DNA of 64,000 bases from positions 1-64,000 of the forward strand of contig NZ_FOGO01000002.1 of NCBI RefSeq assembly GCF_900111245.1. Direction: 5' to 3'. The position numbers and the translations under genes were made by a program. Positions 34,734 through 43,542 of this stretch are shown here, one piece after another. Numbering within the stretch: position 1 is the stretch's first letter; every line of letters starts with the position of its first letter. The DNA comes from Streptomyces qinglanensis (lineage in GTDB: Bacteria > Actinomycetota > Actinomycetes > Streptomycetales > Streptomycetaceae). Under the pieces are notes generated by a model. The model ran no database searches. It had not been told where the DNA came from and saw only the letters and a list, made by a program, of their open reading frames with translations.

Positions 34734-37700
34734 TGCGAGGGATCCTCCTGAGCCCCTGCTTCACCAGGCATGTCGCCGCCACGAGGCGGACCGTCGGGTT
34801 GCTCAGTCCCTGCACCAGCGCGTCGGTGATGGCGACATCCAGCAGGTAATTCTCCTTCTCTCCCAGCAGCCGGCCAGCTGCCTGGCGAGCTTCGGCCTGG
34901 GCCCTCGCCACGGACAGGCGCTGGCGTCCCTGCTCCTGGGCCACGGCGCACCTGTCGGCCAAGTTTGTTACCCGCTTTAGTTCTGCGCGAGCCACTGCCT
35001 CGGCACCCCGCGCGGATGCGGCGTAGCGCGCCTGCCCGTCGAACAGATTCATCAACTCGTGGATGTTCTTGGAGTTGTAGTTGTGATCCGTGGCGCGGTA
35101 GGGAGCCTGTAGCCACCTTCGGATGTCCCCGTCCGCCAGGGCCTCAGATGCTCCGGCTGGTACCCACACCTTCAGTGTGAAGGGCGGGAGGAGCCGCTCG
35201 GCCTGGCGCCGCAACGCCGATTCAGCGTCCCGGGACTGCTGAACGAGCGGCAGCGTCAGCGTGAGCGCCGAAGAGATATCGGCTTCGACGAGGTAGTCAA
35301 AGCCGAAATAGGGCTCCGGCTCCCCTCGGTGTGCCACCTCCGCGCGCCAGAAGGCCGTGGCCTGACCGCGGTCGTCGCACCAGACCACACTGGCGAGCGT
35401 GTCGACCAGCCGGTTTCCGATGCGGAACAGCCGGGTGCCCGGAGCCTTGAGTGCCTGCGAGCGACTGCACGTACCCCTGGCCATCTCCTTCGTGAGGTTC
35501 GCGCGGTCATAGAGGTGGGGGGAGATAAGGGGGCGTGACTTCAGGTCGAAGACCTCGCACATTACATCGTCGATCTTGCGCACGGTGTGGCGGAGCTTGA
35601 TTCCGTCCGAACTGTCCCGCCCGGTGTAGCCGAGCAGGTCGTTGCGGGTGGCGGCCCAGTCGGCGTCAAAGGTGGCCAGCCGTTCGGCGAAGTCGATGTC
35701 GTGCGGCGATGTGTCGAAGATCGACTCCAGGGTGTCCATGCTGTCGATCTCGCGCCGGGCCCGGTCGAGTTGCTCCTGCACCGCCTCGGCGAAGCCCGGC
35801 AGGCCTTCCGGCCCGTGCTCGAGGGCCTGGGCCCAGACAACGGCGAGGCCCTCGGCGATGGCGTCCTGCAGCGTGGACACCGATCCGTCGAAGATGCGGT
35901 ACCCGCCGGTGAGCAGCGACAGCCACTCGTCGCTGTGGGCTTCGGCGTCCGTGAGTACGTACTGGCGGGGTGCCTGGCGCTGCTCGTTGGATTCGACGTA
36001 TCGGTCGGTGCGGCCCAGGCGCTGCTCCAACTGGTTGGGCGACCACGGCAGTCGCACGTGGACCACGGACCGGGCTGCCTGGAGGTTCAGGCCGTCCTCC
36101 GCAGAGTCGTCGGCGATAAGAACGGCAGCGCTTACGACGGGTTTTCGCCACGACGAAGTCGCCGTTTCAGACGCGTCGGGGCCTGCGCCGCGGGTGTGCT
36201 CGAAGAAGCTCACCTTGGGAAAGCGGGATCGCAGGCGGGCGGTGAGCGTCGAGGCGAGGGATCCGGGGCCGCAGAAGACAGCGATGCGTCCCCCTTTGCG
36301 CAGGGCGGGAAGAAGGGCGTCGATGAGTTCGTCGACTTCCCGGGCTCCCTCTCCCGCGCTTGCTGACTCGAGGTTCTCCAGAGTTGCGGCCTCGTGCGGC
36401 GCCACGGGCACGCTGGAGAGGTATTTCCGCTCCCGGGCGTTGAGCCCGGCACGCTCAGCGGCGCCTTGGTCGCGGCGCACCCGCCATCGCAGGGCGTCCA
36501 GATAGTCGGCGGACGAGCCACCGAGACGGGAGGCGAGCACAGCAAGGGCCAGCGCGTAGTCGATGCGCCGGTTCTCCAGTCCCTCGTCGAGGAGATGGCC
36601 CCACAGTTGGGTCTGCCACGCCAGGAGGCTGTCGGCGGCCGGGGAGTAGGACTGGGCGGTCAGCTTCTCCGGTTCGGCGCGGCCGCGGACCTCGTAGGGG
36701 ACGGCTGCCGAGTCGTCATTCTGTCGCAGGACGTTCGACCTGCGGTTTCTGATCACCCGGCGGTGCAGCCGGTACGTCTCGCTGATGTGCGCCCGAAGAG
36801 CGGTCACCCGAGCCTCAAGATCCGGCATCCTCGCCTCGTCGCGGAGGCCCTCGTACTCGTCCAGCAACTCGAGTACGTCAGCCGCGAGGTGCGTGAAGCG
36901 GGAGTCCTCCGGGGGCAGCAGTTCCTTGATCATTTCGATCGTGGACGGCAGCAGAGGGTGGAACTCCGCGTCGAGGCTGAGAACGTGGTTCGCCAACTCG
37001 GCCCGGTGTTGGTAGCGCCGTGCGAACTCCTCCCGCTCGCTCCACTTGTAGACGTCTGGATCGAGCAGGTGCAGTAGCCCCAGGTGCGTGGTGTGGCTGG
37101 AGGTGACGGGTGTGGCGGAGAGCAGGAGGAGCCTTGACGCGGAATGTGCGAGATCCCGCAGTGCGCGATAGATGGGGTCGGTGTCATCGCGGTCCTGCAC
37201 CAGTTGGTGGGCTTCGTCTACCACGACGAGATCACTGCCGTGATACTGCTCCCACAGGTCGGGAGAGTGGTGGGAGATGATCTTTATGCGCCTGGGGAAG
37301 TCATCGGTGAAGAACTTTGTGCGCAGTTCGGTCACCCACTGCCGGCGCAGGGCATCAGGGACGAGGAACGTGACGCGCGCTTGCGGATTGTCGATCAGGG
37401 TCTGCAGCGCCACGTACGAGGCTTCGATCGTCTTGCCGAGTCCGACTTCGTCGGCGAGGAGATACCGCTGGACGGGGTCGGAGAGCACGGTCAACGCGGC
37501 GCGGACCTGGTGCGGGTAGATCTCGGCGGCGGCCGCTAGGAGAGCGGGGGTGCTGGCGCTGGCCGCGCGCTGAGCAATCAGGTTGTGCACCATGGGGAGG
37601 CGGGCATTGTACAGGTGCCCGGATTCGTTGCCGCCGGACACGAGGACCTCAAGAGGGTTGCGCACCGGCTTGTTCCAGCGGACCCGGAGCTCGGTTTCGG

Positions 37701-38001
37701 GGACCGGCATGTCGTAGTCGGCGTTGGGGAACCGGACGAAGTATCCGCCGGGGGCCGTGGCCAGGATGCGGCCGGCCATCCACTCACCGGTGCTCGGATT
37801 GTGCCGAAATGTCCGCGTCTGGGCCGCCAGTCGTACCCGTCTGCAGGCCGACGCGGGGACGGTCTGGGACTCGATTGTGGGCTCGGCCGTGGACTCGAAA
37901 AAGTCCACGCGCAGCGAGCCGTCGGTGATCGCTCCCACCCGTCCGATTCCAGGGCCTCCCCGGAACTCGACGAGGTGTCCAACTGCGAAGCCCGAAGACA
38001 T
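34726..38001 (-). CDS. dpdE: DpdE, SNF2-family helicase
   Basis: A predicted 1091-residue SWI2/SNF2-type ATPase, first gene of the eight-gene leftward operon. YLLADEVGLGKTIEA (P-loop at about 187-191), VVVDEAHQL (262-265) and LLSATPVTSSHTTH are in the first half. The second half has SAEDGLNLQAARSVVH and LPWSPNQLEQRLGRTDR, motifs V and VI. The N-terminus (VGHLVEFRGGPGIGRVGAI) is a small beta-domain seen in related helicases. ATG 38001 is preceded by a GGGGGGCG stretch about 10 bases upstream. SNF2 proteins of this kind (as DrmD, RapA) translocate on duplex DNA. Confidence 0.9.
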   Translation of the reverse strand: MSSGFAVGHLVEFRGGPGIGRVGAITDGSLRVDFFESTAEPTIESQTVPASACRRVRLAAQTRTFRHNPSTGEWMAGRILATAPGGYFVRFPNADYDMPVPETELRVRWNKPVRNPLEVLVSGGNESGHLYNARLPMVHNLIAQRAASASTPALLAAAAEIYPHQVRAALTVLSDPVQRYLLADEVGLGKTIEASYVALQTLIDNPQARVTFLVPDALRRQWVTELRTKFFTDDFPRRIKIISHHSPDLWEQYHGSDLVVVDEAHQLVQDRDDTDPIYRALRDLAHSASRLLLLSATPVTSSHTTHLGLLHLLDPDVYKWSEREEFARRYQHRAELANHVLSLDAEFHPLLPSTIEMIKELLPPEDSRFTHLAADVLELLDEYEGLRDEARMPDLEARVTALRAHISETYRLHRRVIRNRRSNVLRQNDDSAAVPYEVRGRAEPEKLTAQSYSPAADSLLAWQTQLWGHLLDEGLENRRIDYALALAVLASRLGGSSADYLDALRWRVRRDQGAAERAGLNARERKYLSSVPVAPHEAATLENLESASAGEGAREVDELIDALLPALRKGGRIAVFCGPGSLASTLTARLRSRFPKVSFFEHTRGAGPDASETATSSWRKPVVSAAVLIADDSAEDGLNLQAARSVVHVRLPWSPNQLEQRLGRTDRYVESNEQRQAPRQYVLTDAEAHSDEWLSLLTGGYRIFDGSVSTLQDAIAEGLAVVWAQALEHGPEGLPGFAEAVQEQLDRARREIDSMDTLESIFDTSPHDIDFAERLATFDADWAATRNDLLGYTGRDSSDGIKLRHTVRKIDDVMCEVFDLKSRPLISPHLYDRANLTKEMARGTCSRSQALKAPGTRLFRIGNRLVDTLASVVWCDDRGQATAFWRAEVAHRGEPEPYFGFDYLVEADISSALTLTLPLVQQSRDAESALRRQAERLLPPFTLKVWVPAGASEALADGDIRRWLQAPYRATDHNYNSKNIHELMNLFDGQARYAASARGAEAVARAELKRVTNLADRCAVAQEQGRQRLSVARAQAEARQAAGRLLGEKENYLLDVAITDALVQGLSNPTVRLVAATCLVKQGLRRIPRSD

Positions 38002-38475
38002 CAACTGGTCGCCCCCCACCTGCTCGCATGACAGCGCTAACGAGCCTAAACGGAGGTACTGACAACGGCGCTGAAGATAGCGAATATGAATTCGCATATA
38101 TATTCGAGAGTGGCTGAGAGCTGTCAGTAGTCCTGCGCTCGCCACACGACAGACCGCTCTAAGATCACTCAAAGTGGGTGAGGTAGAGGTGTAGGTGCGT
38201 ATGGGCCAGCAGATGACGATGGCTCATTCTCGTCCCGTGGGCGTGGCTGGTCCGCACGAGCGCAGCCGGGCCCGAGACGCCCAGTCGGCCCCTCTGCAAG
38301 GTGCCGATCGAGACGATTCCGTCCGTCCCGTCGGAGCCGGAACAAGAAGCGCATGATCTGCAGTTATTCCGACCACCCCGCCAGCGTCAGTGGCATGAGT
38401 TGTACTGTCTGGACGCCGTCCGCCTCGTTCCGCTCAGCGCAGGCGGGCCGGGTTCCTGTCACACCAAGAAGGAAA
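38002..38475. promoter_or_regulatory. Control region of the dpdE operon and the transporter gene
   Basis: 474 bases between divergent genes. The sharply AT-rich core 38081-38106 contains CGAATAT and ATATTCG as an inverted repeat separated by 12 bases, including GAATTC. On the leftward strand TATATAT there could be a -10 box for dpdE. No gene is supportable; the frames visible are basic and low in complexity. Confidence 0.45.
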
Positions 38476-39015
38476 ATGATCGTGGACGTCCCCGCTCCTG
38501 CCGGAATCGCGACGCTCGTCGCCTACATCGCCACCATCCCGGCCGCCAACCTGGCCGTCACTCACATCGGCGCCCTGCCTGTCGGCTTCGGCTATGAAGC
38601 CCCGGCCGGCGTCTACATGGTGGGCCTGGCCCTGGTGCTGCGCGACCTCGCCCGTGAGGCCGCGGGCCGCCGTGCGATCCTCGCAGCGATCGCCCTCGGC
38701 ACTGTCGTCTCCTACTTCCTGGCCGACCCGGCCCTGGCCTTCGCGTCGGCCGCCGCATTCGCCGTCGCGGAGACGATGGACTTCGCCGTCTACGAGCCGC
38801 TCCGCACACGAGGGCTCCTTGTAGCCATGCTCGCCTCGAACGCAGTGGGGCTAGTCGCCGACAGTCTGATCTTCCTCAGGATGGCATTCGGCTCCTTCGG
38901 CTTCCTGCAAGGGCAGATCCTCGGAAAGGCGTGGATGACGCTCGGGGCCGTAGCGGTCCTCGCCTTCCTACGCCGCCGGAAGCTCACCGCCGCAGGAGCC
39001 CTGCCCCCCGCATAA
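38476..39015 (+). CDS. YhhQ/VUT-family transporter for preQ0 or queuosine precursors
   Basis: A predicted 179-residue membrane protein with about five to six hydrophobic helices (VAYIATIPAANLAVTHIG, YMVGLALVLRDLAREAAG, ILAAIALGTVVSYFLAD, LLVAMLASNAVGLVADS). The RDLAREAAGR loop and the helix DFAVYEPLR are typical of the VUT/YhhQ family, which imports preQ0 and related 7-deazaguanines. ATG 38476 follows AAGAAGGA by four bases. Its place at the end of an island that uses preQ0 supports the substrate; the family also has members with other or unknown substrates. Confidence 0.75.
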   Translation: MIVDVPAPAGIATLVAYIATIPAANLAVTHIGALPVGFGYEAPAGVYMVGLALVLRDLAREAAGRRAILAAIALGTVVSYFLADPALAFASAAAFAVAETMDFAVYEPLRTRGLLVAMLASNAVGLVADSLIFLRMAFGSFGFLQGQILGKAWMTLGAVAVLAFLRRRKLTAAGALPPA

Positions 39016-39751
39016 GGCTGCAAGATCGGCAACTCCAGGCGGTTCGCTGTCTTTTGACTATGAAGGATCATATGCCTCTCGATCTTCGACGTCACCCGCC
39101 GCCAGCCCGAGCCACGTGCACCGCCTGCACCACCACCTGGCCCCTGCCCACCGGCTCCGCCAACGGCGGAGCCACCGCGGCCGCATCGACGGCGATCCCC
39201 TCGGCCGCGAGTTCGGCCAGCCCTCCCGCGTCACCGTCAACCGCGCCGGCCGCTCCCGTTCAGCCTCCAGTCGGGCCGTCAACGCCGCGATCTCCTCCTC
39301 GAGTTCTGCCGCCCGGGAGTGCACCGCCGCCTGCCGTGCCTCCAGTTCCCCGATCAACGAGCCCATCCGGCACCGGCTCCTCTACCTGCACGGTAGGACA
39401 CCACCACCCCACCACACCCCTGACCAGCAAAACCCCAGCTCACTCCTCCCCGGAAAGGAACCGCACCCGTCCTCTTCGGCCCCGAGGGAGCTTGACCATG
39501 CCGGGATGGGTCGTCGTGGCAGACGGCGATGGCCCAGTGGTCTGTCTGGCGGTGATCAGAGTGTCCGGCGCCAGCGAGGTGCGGTCACCTCAGAAGCGGG
39601 CGTGGGAGTGCATCGCTGATACATGCTTGGGAGCCACATAGGAGCCGGGCCGCTCCCCGGGGCCGCCCTGGGCAGTCCTGCACCAACCGAGGCCAAGTCT
39701 GTGACCTGGGGAAACGCAATCGGCGCCAGCAGTGTCAGGACCCGTCCCTCA
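39016..39751. other. Right margin of the Dpd island
   Basis: About 740 bases between the transporter gene and att copy 2. Apart from the broken coiled-coil gene at 39058-39366 no frame has convincing support; the remainder, with many CCACC and TCCTC runs, appears non-coding. Confidence 0.4.
39058..39366 (-). pseudogene. Remnant of a small coiled-coil protein
   Basis: The frame starts MGSLIGELEARQAAVHSRAA and forms a clear coiled coil (ELEEEIAALTARLEAERERP), as in small Streptomyces proteins found near mobile elements. After LTVTREGWPNSRP the sense is lost, and a neighbouring frame (AELAAEGIAVDAAAVAPPLAE) carries a better continuation, which indicates a frameshift near 39200. It lies in the right margin of the island. 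Confidence 0.45.
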
Positions 39752-39794
39752 TTCGGGACGAAGAGGTCGTGGGTTCAAATCCCGCCACCCCGAC
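39752..39794 (+). repeat. att copy 2: 3' part of tRNA-Pro(CGG)
   Basis: Identical over 43 bases to 9223-9265: anticodon loop TTCGGGA, T-arm and acceptor end. The upstream bases again do not complete a tRNA. This copy marks the right end of the Dpd island and its junction with chromosomal genes. Confidence 0.9.
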
Positions 39795-39810
39795 AGAGGA
39801 AACACCAGTT

Positions 39811-39846
39811 CAGGGGCCTGATCCGCGGGAGCGGGTCGGGCCCCTG
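39811..39846 (+). terminator. tRNA-type terminator hairpin after att copy 2
   Basis: CAGGGGCCTGA and TCGGGCCCCTG pair with one G-T position. It lies at the same distance from the tRNA fragment as the hairpin at 9282-9316. It is probably the original terminator downstream of the chromosomal tRNA-Pro gene. Confidence 0.6.
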
Positions 39847-40772
39847 AGTGGTTGTGGGGGCCGTTTCGGGCGCCATTTGGGAGCCGAACTCGGGGCACGG
39901 ATCCCCGCAGCACGCGGGGAGCGTCAGGCATGGCCATGACCACGGCGGGGGTCTGGCGGTATAGGAACCGGCCTCGGTCTCGGGGCCGGCGGCGCCGTCC
40001 GTGCTTACCGATCCCGCCTCATCGTCCCCGTGAGCCTGACCGCCGTGGGCCTTGGCGACCGCCTTGCGCAAGTGGGCGGCGACCAGGCTGGGGCTATCGG
40101 AGATCACGACGACCACCGGCCCGGCCCCAAGCAGCCCGTCCGGGCTTATGCAGAGAAGGGGGCGACGGGCGGTGGGCCGCATGCGTCAGACGAGGTCGGA
40201 CAGGGGGACGCCGATCCGCCCGGCGGACCCACCGTCGTCACCGGCCGGATGACGCGGGGTGACCCAGTACACCGGGTCCGGCAGATTCAGTCGGGAACGG
40301 TCGCTGAAATGGTGCGGAAGCAGGGGTGCCTCCGTGGGCTCGCAGGGGAAACTCGCAGGGGGAAACTGGCCCCAGGGTCACTGGCGTCACCTCGTTGACC
40401 AGGTCCTCCGGCAGGGTGTTGCAGGTTGACGTAGCTGCGCAACTGCTCACCAGTGGTCCCGGTTTCGGGATCTTTCCTGTCTGCCTGCGGCGAACCGGTG
40501 GATAGATGGACATGCGGGGTCTCAGGTTGCGCATCGGAATCGCACGCCTGGTGCCGGATGGACGTCGGATCCGATCCGGCGCGAAGACGTGCCGCTGCGC
40601 CGGGAACAGCGGGTCCGGTCGGCGCTGTTGCATCGTCCGGGGGACCGGCACCGCACGGGCGGGGAACTCGGAGACCACAGGGTCGTCTGCGCCGACAGGA
40701 TCCGGGCCGCGGGATCGCGGTAGGCCCGCCGCGCACTCGGACCAAGACGTATTTCTGCAGGAGGACTGCTTG
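39847..40772. other. Gene-free stretch at the island-chromosome junction
   Basis: About 925 bases in which several long frames overlap on both strands but none has a ribosome binding site, typical composition or a family resemblance. It may contain remains of older insertions next to the tRNA site. The end carries the AGGAGG of the next gene at 40759-40764. Confidence 0.4.
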
Positions 40773-41606
40773 ATGATTGACCGGCCGTTGACGCTCATGG
40801 CGGTGCACGCCCACCCCGACGACGAGGCCACCGGAACCGGAGGGGTCCTCGCGCGGTACGCGGCGGAAGGCATCCGCACGGTTCTCGTGACCTGTACCGA
40901 CGGCGGTTGCGGTGACGGACCGGAGGGGGTCAAGCCGGGCGACCCCGGGCACGATCCCGCGGCCGTCGCATTGATGCGCCGTCAAGAACTCCAGGAGAGC
41001 TGCGGCGTCCTGAAGATCAGTGATCTGGAGATGCTGGAGTATGCCGACTCCGGGATGATGGGCTGGCCGAGCAATGACGCTCCGGGATCCTTCTGGCAGA
41101 CCCCCGTGGAGGAAGGCGCGGCCCGACTCGCGGAACTCATGCGGCACTACCGGCCTGATGTGGTCGTCACCTACGACGAGAACGGCTTCTACGGCCACCC
41201 CGATCACATCCAGGCCCACCGCATCACGATGGCGGCACTGGAGATGACCGCGCTGACGCCGAAGGTGTACTGGACCACGATGCCCCGCTCGGGGATGCAG
41301 CGGTTCGAGGAGATCATGCGCGAGCTCCATCCGGACATGCCGGAGCCGGATCCTGCCGAGGCCGCTGCGATGGCCGAGATCGGCCTCCCCGACGACGAGA
41401 TCACCACGTGGGTGGACACCACCGCGTTCAGCGGCCAGAAGTACGACTCGCTGGCCGCGCACGCCAGTCAGGGCGAGAACATCTTCTTCCTCAGGATGGG
41501 CAAGGAGAGGTTCGGCGAGTTGATGGGCATGGAGACCTTCGTACGTGTCCGGGACGCCACCGGCGCGGCCGTACCCGAGAACGATCTCTTCGCCGGACTG
41601 CGCTGA
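40773..41606 (+). CDS. PIG-L family deacetylase (MshB/Mca-like)
   Basis: A predicted 277-residue zinc-dependent deacetylase. AVHAHPDDEATGTGG gives H14, D16 and D17, and GHPDHIQAH gives H142-H145, the metal-binding sites of the PIG-L/LmbE family. In actinomycetes the closest functions are in mycothiol metabolism: MshB deacetylates the GlcNAc-inositol precursor, Mca cleaves mycothiol conjugates. Which of these, or another amide, is the substrate is not certain. ATG 40773 follows AGGAGG by eight bases. First clear chromosomal gene after the island. Confidence 0.85.
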   Translation: MIDRPLTLMAVHAHPDDEATGTGGVLARYAAEGIRTVLVTCTDGGCGDGPEGVKPGDPGHDPAAVALMRRQELQESCGVLKISDLEMLEYADSGMMGWPSNDAPGSFWQTPVEEGAARLAELMRHYRPDVVVTYDENGFYGHPDHIQAHRITMAALEMTALTPKVYWTTMPRSGMQRFEEIMRELHPDMPEPDPAEAAAMAEIGLPDDEITTWVDTTAFSGQKYDSLAAHASQGENIFFLRMGKERFGELMGMETFVRVRDATGAAVPENDLFAGLR

Positions 41607-41772
41607 TCCATCCACTCATCCGGAGCGGAGCCCTGGAGAGCGCAGCCGGTCCCAGCGAGTGCGGAATCGGCCCGGCGGATTCGGGCCGAACCGCAGGCGT
41701 TGGACCATAGACTTCGGCAGTCAACGCCGACGAGGTCCGGCCATTGCACGCGCCCGCGGGGGAGGAGATCGC

Positions 41773-43542
41773 ATGCAGGACCCTTCGAACTCGATGGAGA
41801 TCGTCGAGCCTGAGGAGAACGGCCGGAGCGATACCGCCGACTCGTCTGTCGTGGACGAGTCGGCGTCCGACTCGGACATCGACCCGACGACGGGGTCGAC
41901 GGCCCTGGTGGAGGTGCTCCCGGGGGTGGCTGTCGTCGCCGGTGAGGTCCCGCCGGAGCTGAAGTCCGATCTGATCGACTTCGGGATCGTGCCGGCTGCC
42001 GACCGCCAGCAGATCTCAGCGATCCTCGCCTCGCTCGGGAACGCGGCGACCGTGGTCGGCAATCTCGGAAACGCGTTCGCCGGCGTGCAGGGGCTCTACA
42101 GGATCGACGCCACGTCACAGGCCCTGCTGAACAGCGGCGCGACGCTCGCCGCCAAGGACGGCGGGAACCTCGGAACGGTGATGGTTCGTGGCCGCATCCT
42201 GCGTCAGGCCCGCCTCTACTCCGTGAACGCGGTGAGCAAGGCGCAGACCGCGGCGTCGATCGGGCCGGCGCTGGCCATGGTCGGCCTTCAGGTGATGCTG
42301 AGCGAGGTCTCGGGCCTCGTCAGGACCAACCTCGCGGTGACAAGTCAGGTCCTCACCACCATCCGCAAGGATCAGTGGGCCGAACTGACGGGGCTCGTCG
42401 CCGCCATCGATCGCGCGGTCGACCAGGCGCGAGAGATCGAATCGGTTCCGACGTCCTTGTGGGAGGACGTCGCGGGCAGTGGGGCGCTGCTGCAGAAGCA
42501 ACTTGAGCTGTATGAAGGGAACGTCCGCGACCACATCAGGCAGATCGATCGGGCCGACGCACGCAGCCACCGTGAGTATCTGCAGACGAACGCCGAGGCG
42601 ATCGCCTTCGACGCCTATGCCCTCCTGTCCTCCCTCAAGGCATGGACCGGGTATCACGCGCTCCGCGCCGCAAGGGCGAGAGCCGCGGGACGCGAAGACG
42701 CCGCCGAGGCGCAGTACGCCGAGGTCATCGCGCGCGACACGCGCGCCGAGTTCGACTCGGCGCTCGCCGAGTCGACGAGCCTCGTCGACGCGCTGACGCG
42801 GGAGCTGCGGATCACCGCCGAACTCCCCGGACCCGACGCATGGCCGATGCCGGGGAAGCGGAAGGACGTGAAGGCAGCCCGCGAAACCTCCGCCCGTCTG
42901 CTGAAGGCGATCGAGCCTCTTGCCGACGCTCTCCATCCGCCGGCTCCTCCGCTCAAGGCCCCGGAGATCGTCTGCGCACCCGAATCGCTGGATCTCAAGC
43001 CGTACCTTCGCATCCTGCGATGGTTCCTCGAGGACGATGAGGCCCTACGTGTCCTCGGCTTCCCCGACCAGCTCGACGCCCTCGGTCCCCTTTCTGCGAT
43101 CCTCGGCGGCGCGAAGGAGAAGTTGGCGGCAGCGAGGGACAAAGCTGTGGCAAGGACACTGGTCGCCGTCACGGATCGCCGCATCATCACGGCCAAGTCG
43201 AACGCCTTCCTCGAGCAAGCCGAGATCCGGCACGACATCCCGATCGACCACGTGCGATACGTCCGGGCGACGACCACACAGGACGGCAGCGCGCGCTTGG
43301 CGATCGACCTCATCACGCGCGACGAGAACATCCGGTGGCTCTTCCACGCTGACATGGACAGCACTCAAGTGGACGCGCTCGCCGCCGTGCTCGCCGAGTC
43401 GATGACGATCCCGGACGTTGAACGCGATGAGCTGCAACAGCGGCGCTACGCCCCCATCGAGGCGGGCCTGGAGAGCGAGAACATCGGCACCAGGGCCATC
43501 GAACCGACCGGATCGGCGACCACGGCGTGCGATGCCGAATAG
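41773..43542 (+). CDS. Uncharacterised protein with C-terminal PH-like domain
   Basis: A predicted 589-residue acidic protein. After an Asp/Glu/Ser-rich start (about 50 residues), residues 80-180 are small-residue-rich (ILASLGNAATVVGNLGNAFA, IGPALAMVGLQVMLSEVSG) and could touch a membrane. A long helical region with coiled-coil character follows. The last 130 residues (TLVAVTDRRIITAKSN, IRHDIPIDHVRYVR, IRWLFHADM) have the pattern of bacterial PH-like domains. ATG 41773 follows GGAGGAG. No neighbour gives a functional clue; function unknown. Confidence 0.7.
   Translation: MQDPSNSMEIVEPEENGRSDTADSSVVDESASDSDIDPTTGSTALVEVLPGVAVVAGEVPPELKSDLIDFGIVPAADRQQISAILASLGNAATVVGNLGNAFAGVQGLYRIDATSQALLNSGATLAAKDGGNLGTVMVRGRILRQARLYSVNAVSKAQTAASIGPALAMVGLQVMLSEVSGLVRTNLAVTSQVLTTIRKDQWAELTGLVAAIDRAVDQAREIESVPTSLWEDVAGSGALLQKQLELYEGNVRDHIRQIDRADARSHREYLQTNAEAIAFDAYALLSSLKAWTGYHALRAARARAAGREDAAEAQYAEVIARDTRAEFDSALAESTSLVDALTRELRITAELPGPDAWPMPGKRKDVKAARETSARLLKAIEPLADALHPPAPPLKAPEIVCAPESLDLKPYLRILRWFLEDDEALRVLGFPDQLDALGPLSAILGGAKEKLAAARDKAVARTLVAVTDRRIITAKSNAFLEQAEIRHDIPIDHVRYVRATTTQDGSARLAIDLITRDENIRWLFHADMDSTQVDALAAVLAESMTIPDVERDELQQRRYAPIEAGLESENIGTRAIEPTGSATTACDAE

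Larger units (their letters stand above)
9223..39794. mobile_element. Dpd genomic island bounded by tRNA-Pro(CGG) direct repeats
   Basis: Two exact 43-bp direct repeats corresponding to the 3' part of tRNA-Pro(CGG) bound this 30.5-kb segment. Inside lie a decayed left edge (frameshifted genes, broken IS5-like transposase), then the preQ0 genes and the full dpd set, and a preQ0-type transporter at the right. No integrase, excisionase or replication gene is visible, so the island probably cannot move by itself and may rely on a related recombinase in trans. It is stacked directly behind the AICE. Confidence 0.75.

Noticed and set aside
40030..40398. Possible gene just right of att copy 2
   Set aside because: No ribosome binding site, biased composition and overlapping alternatives on both strands.
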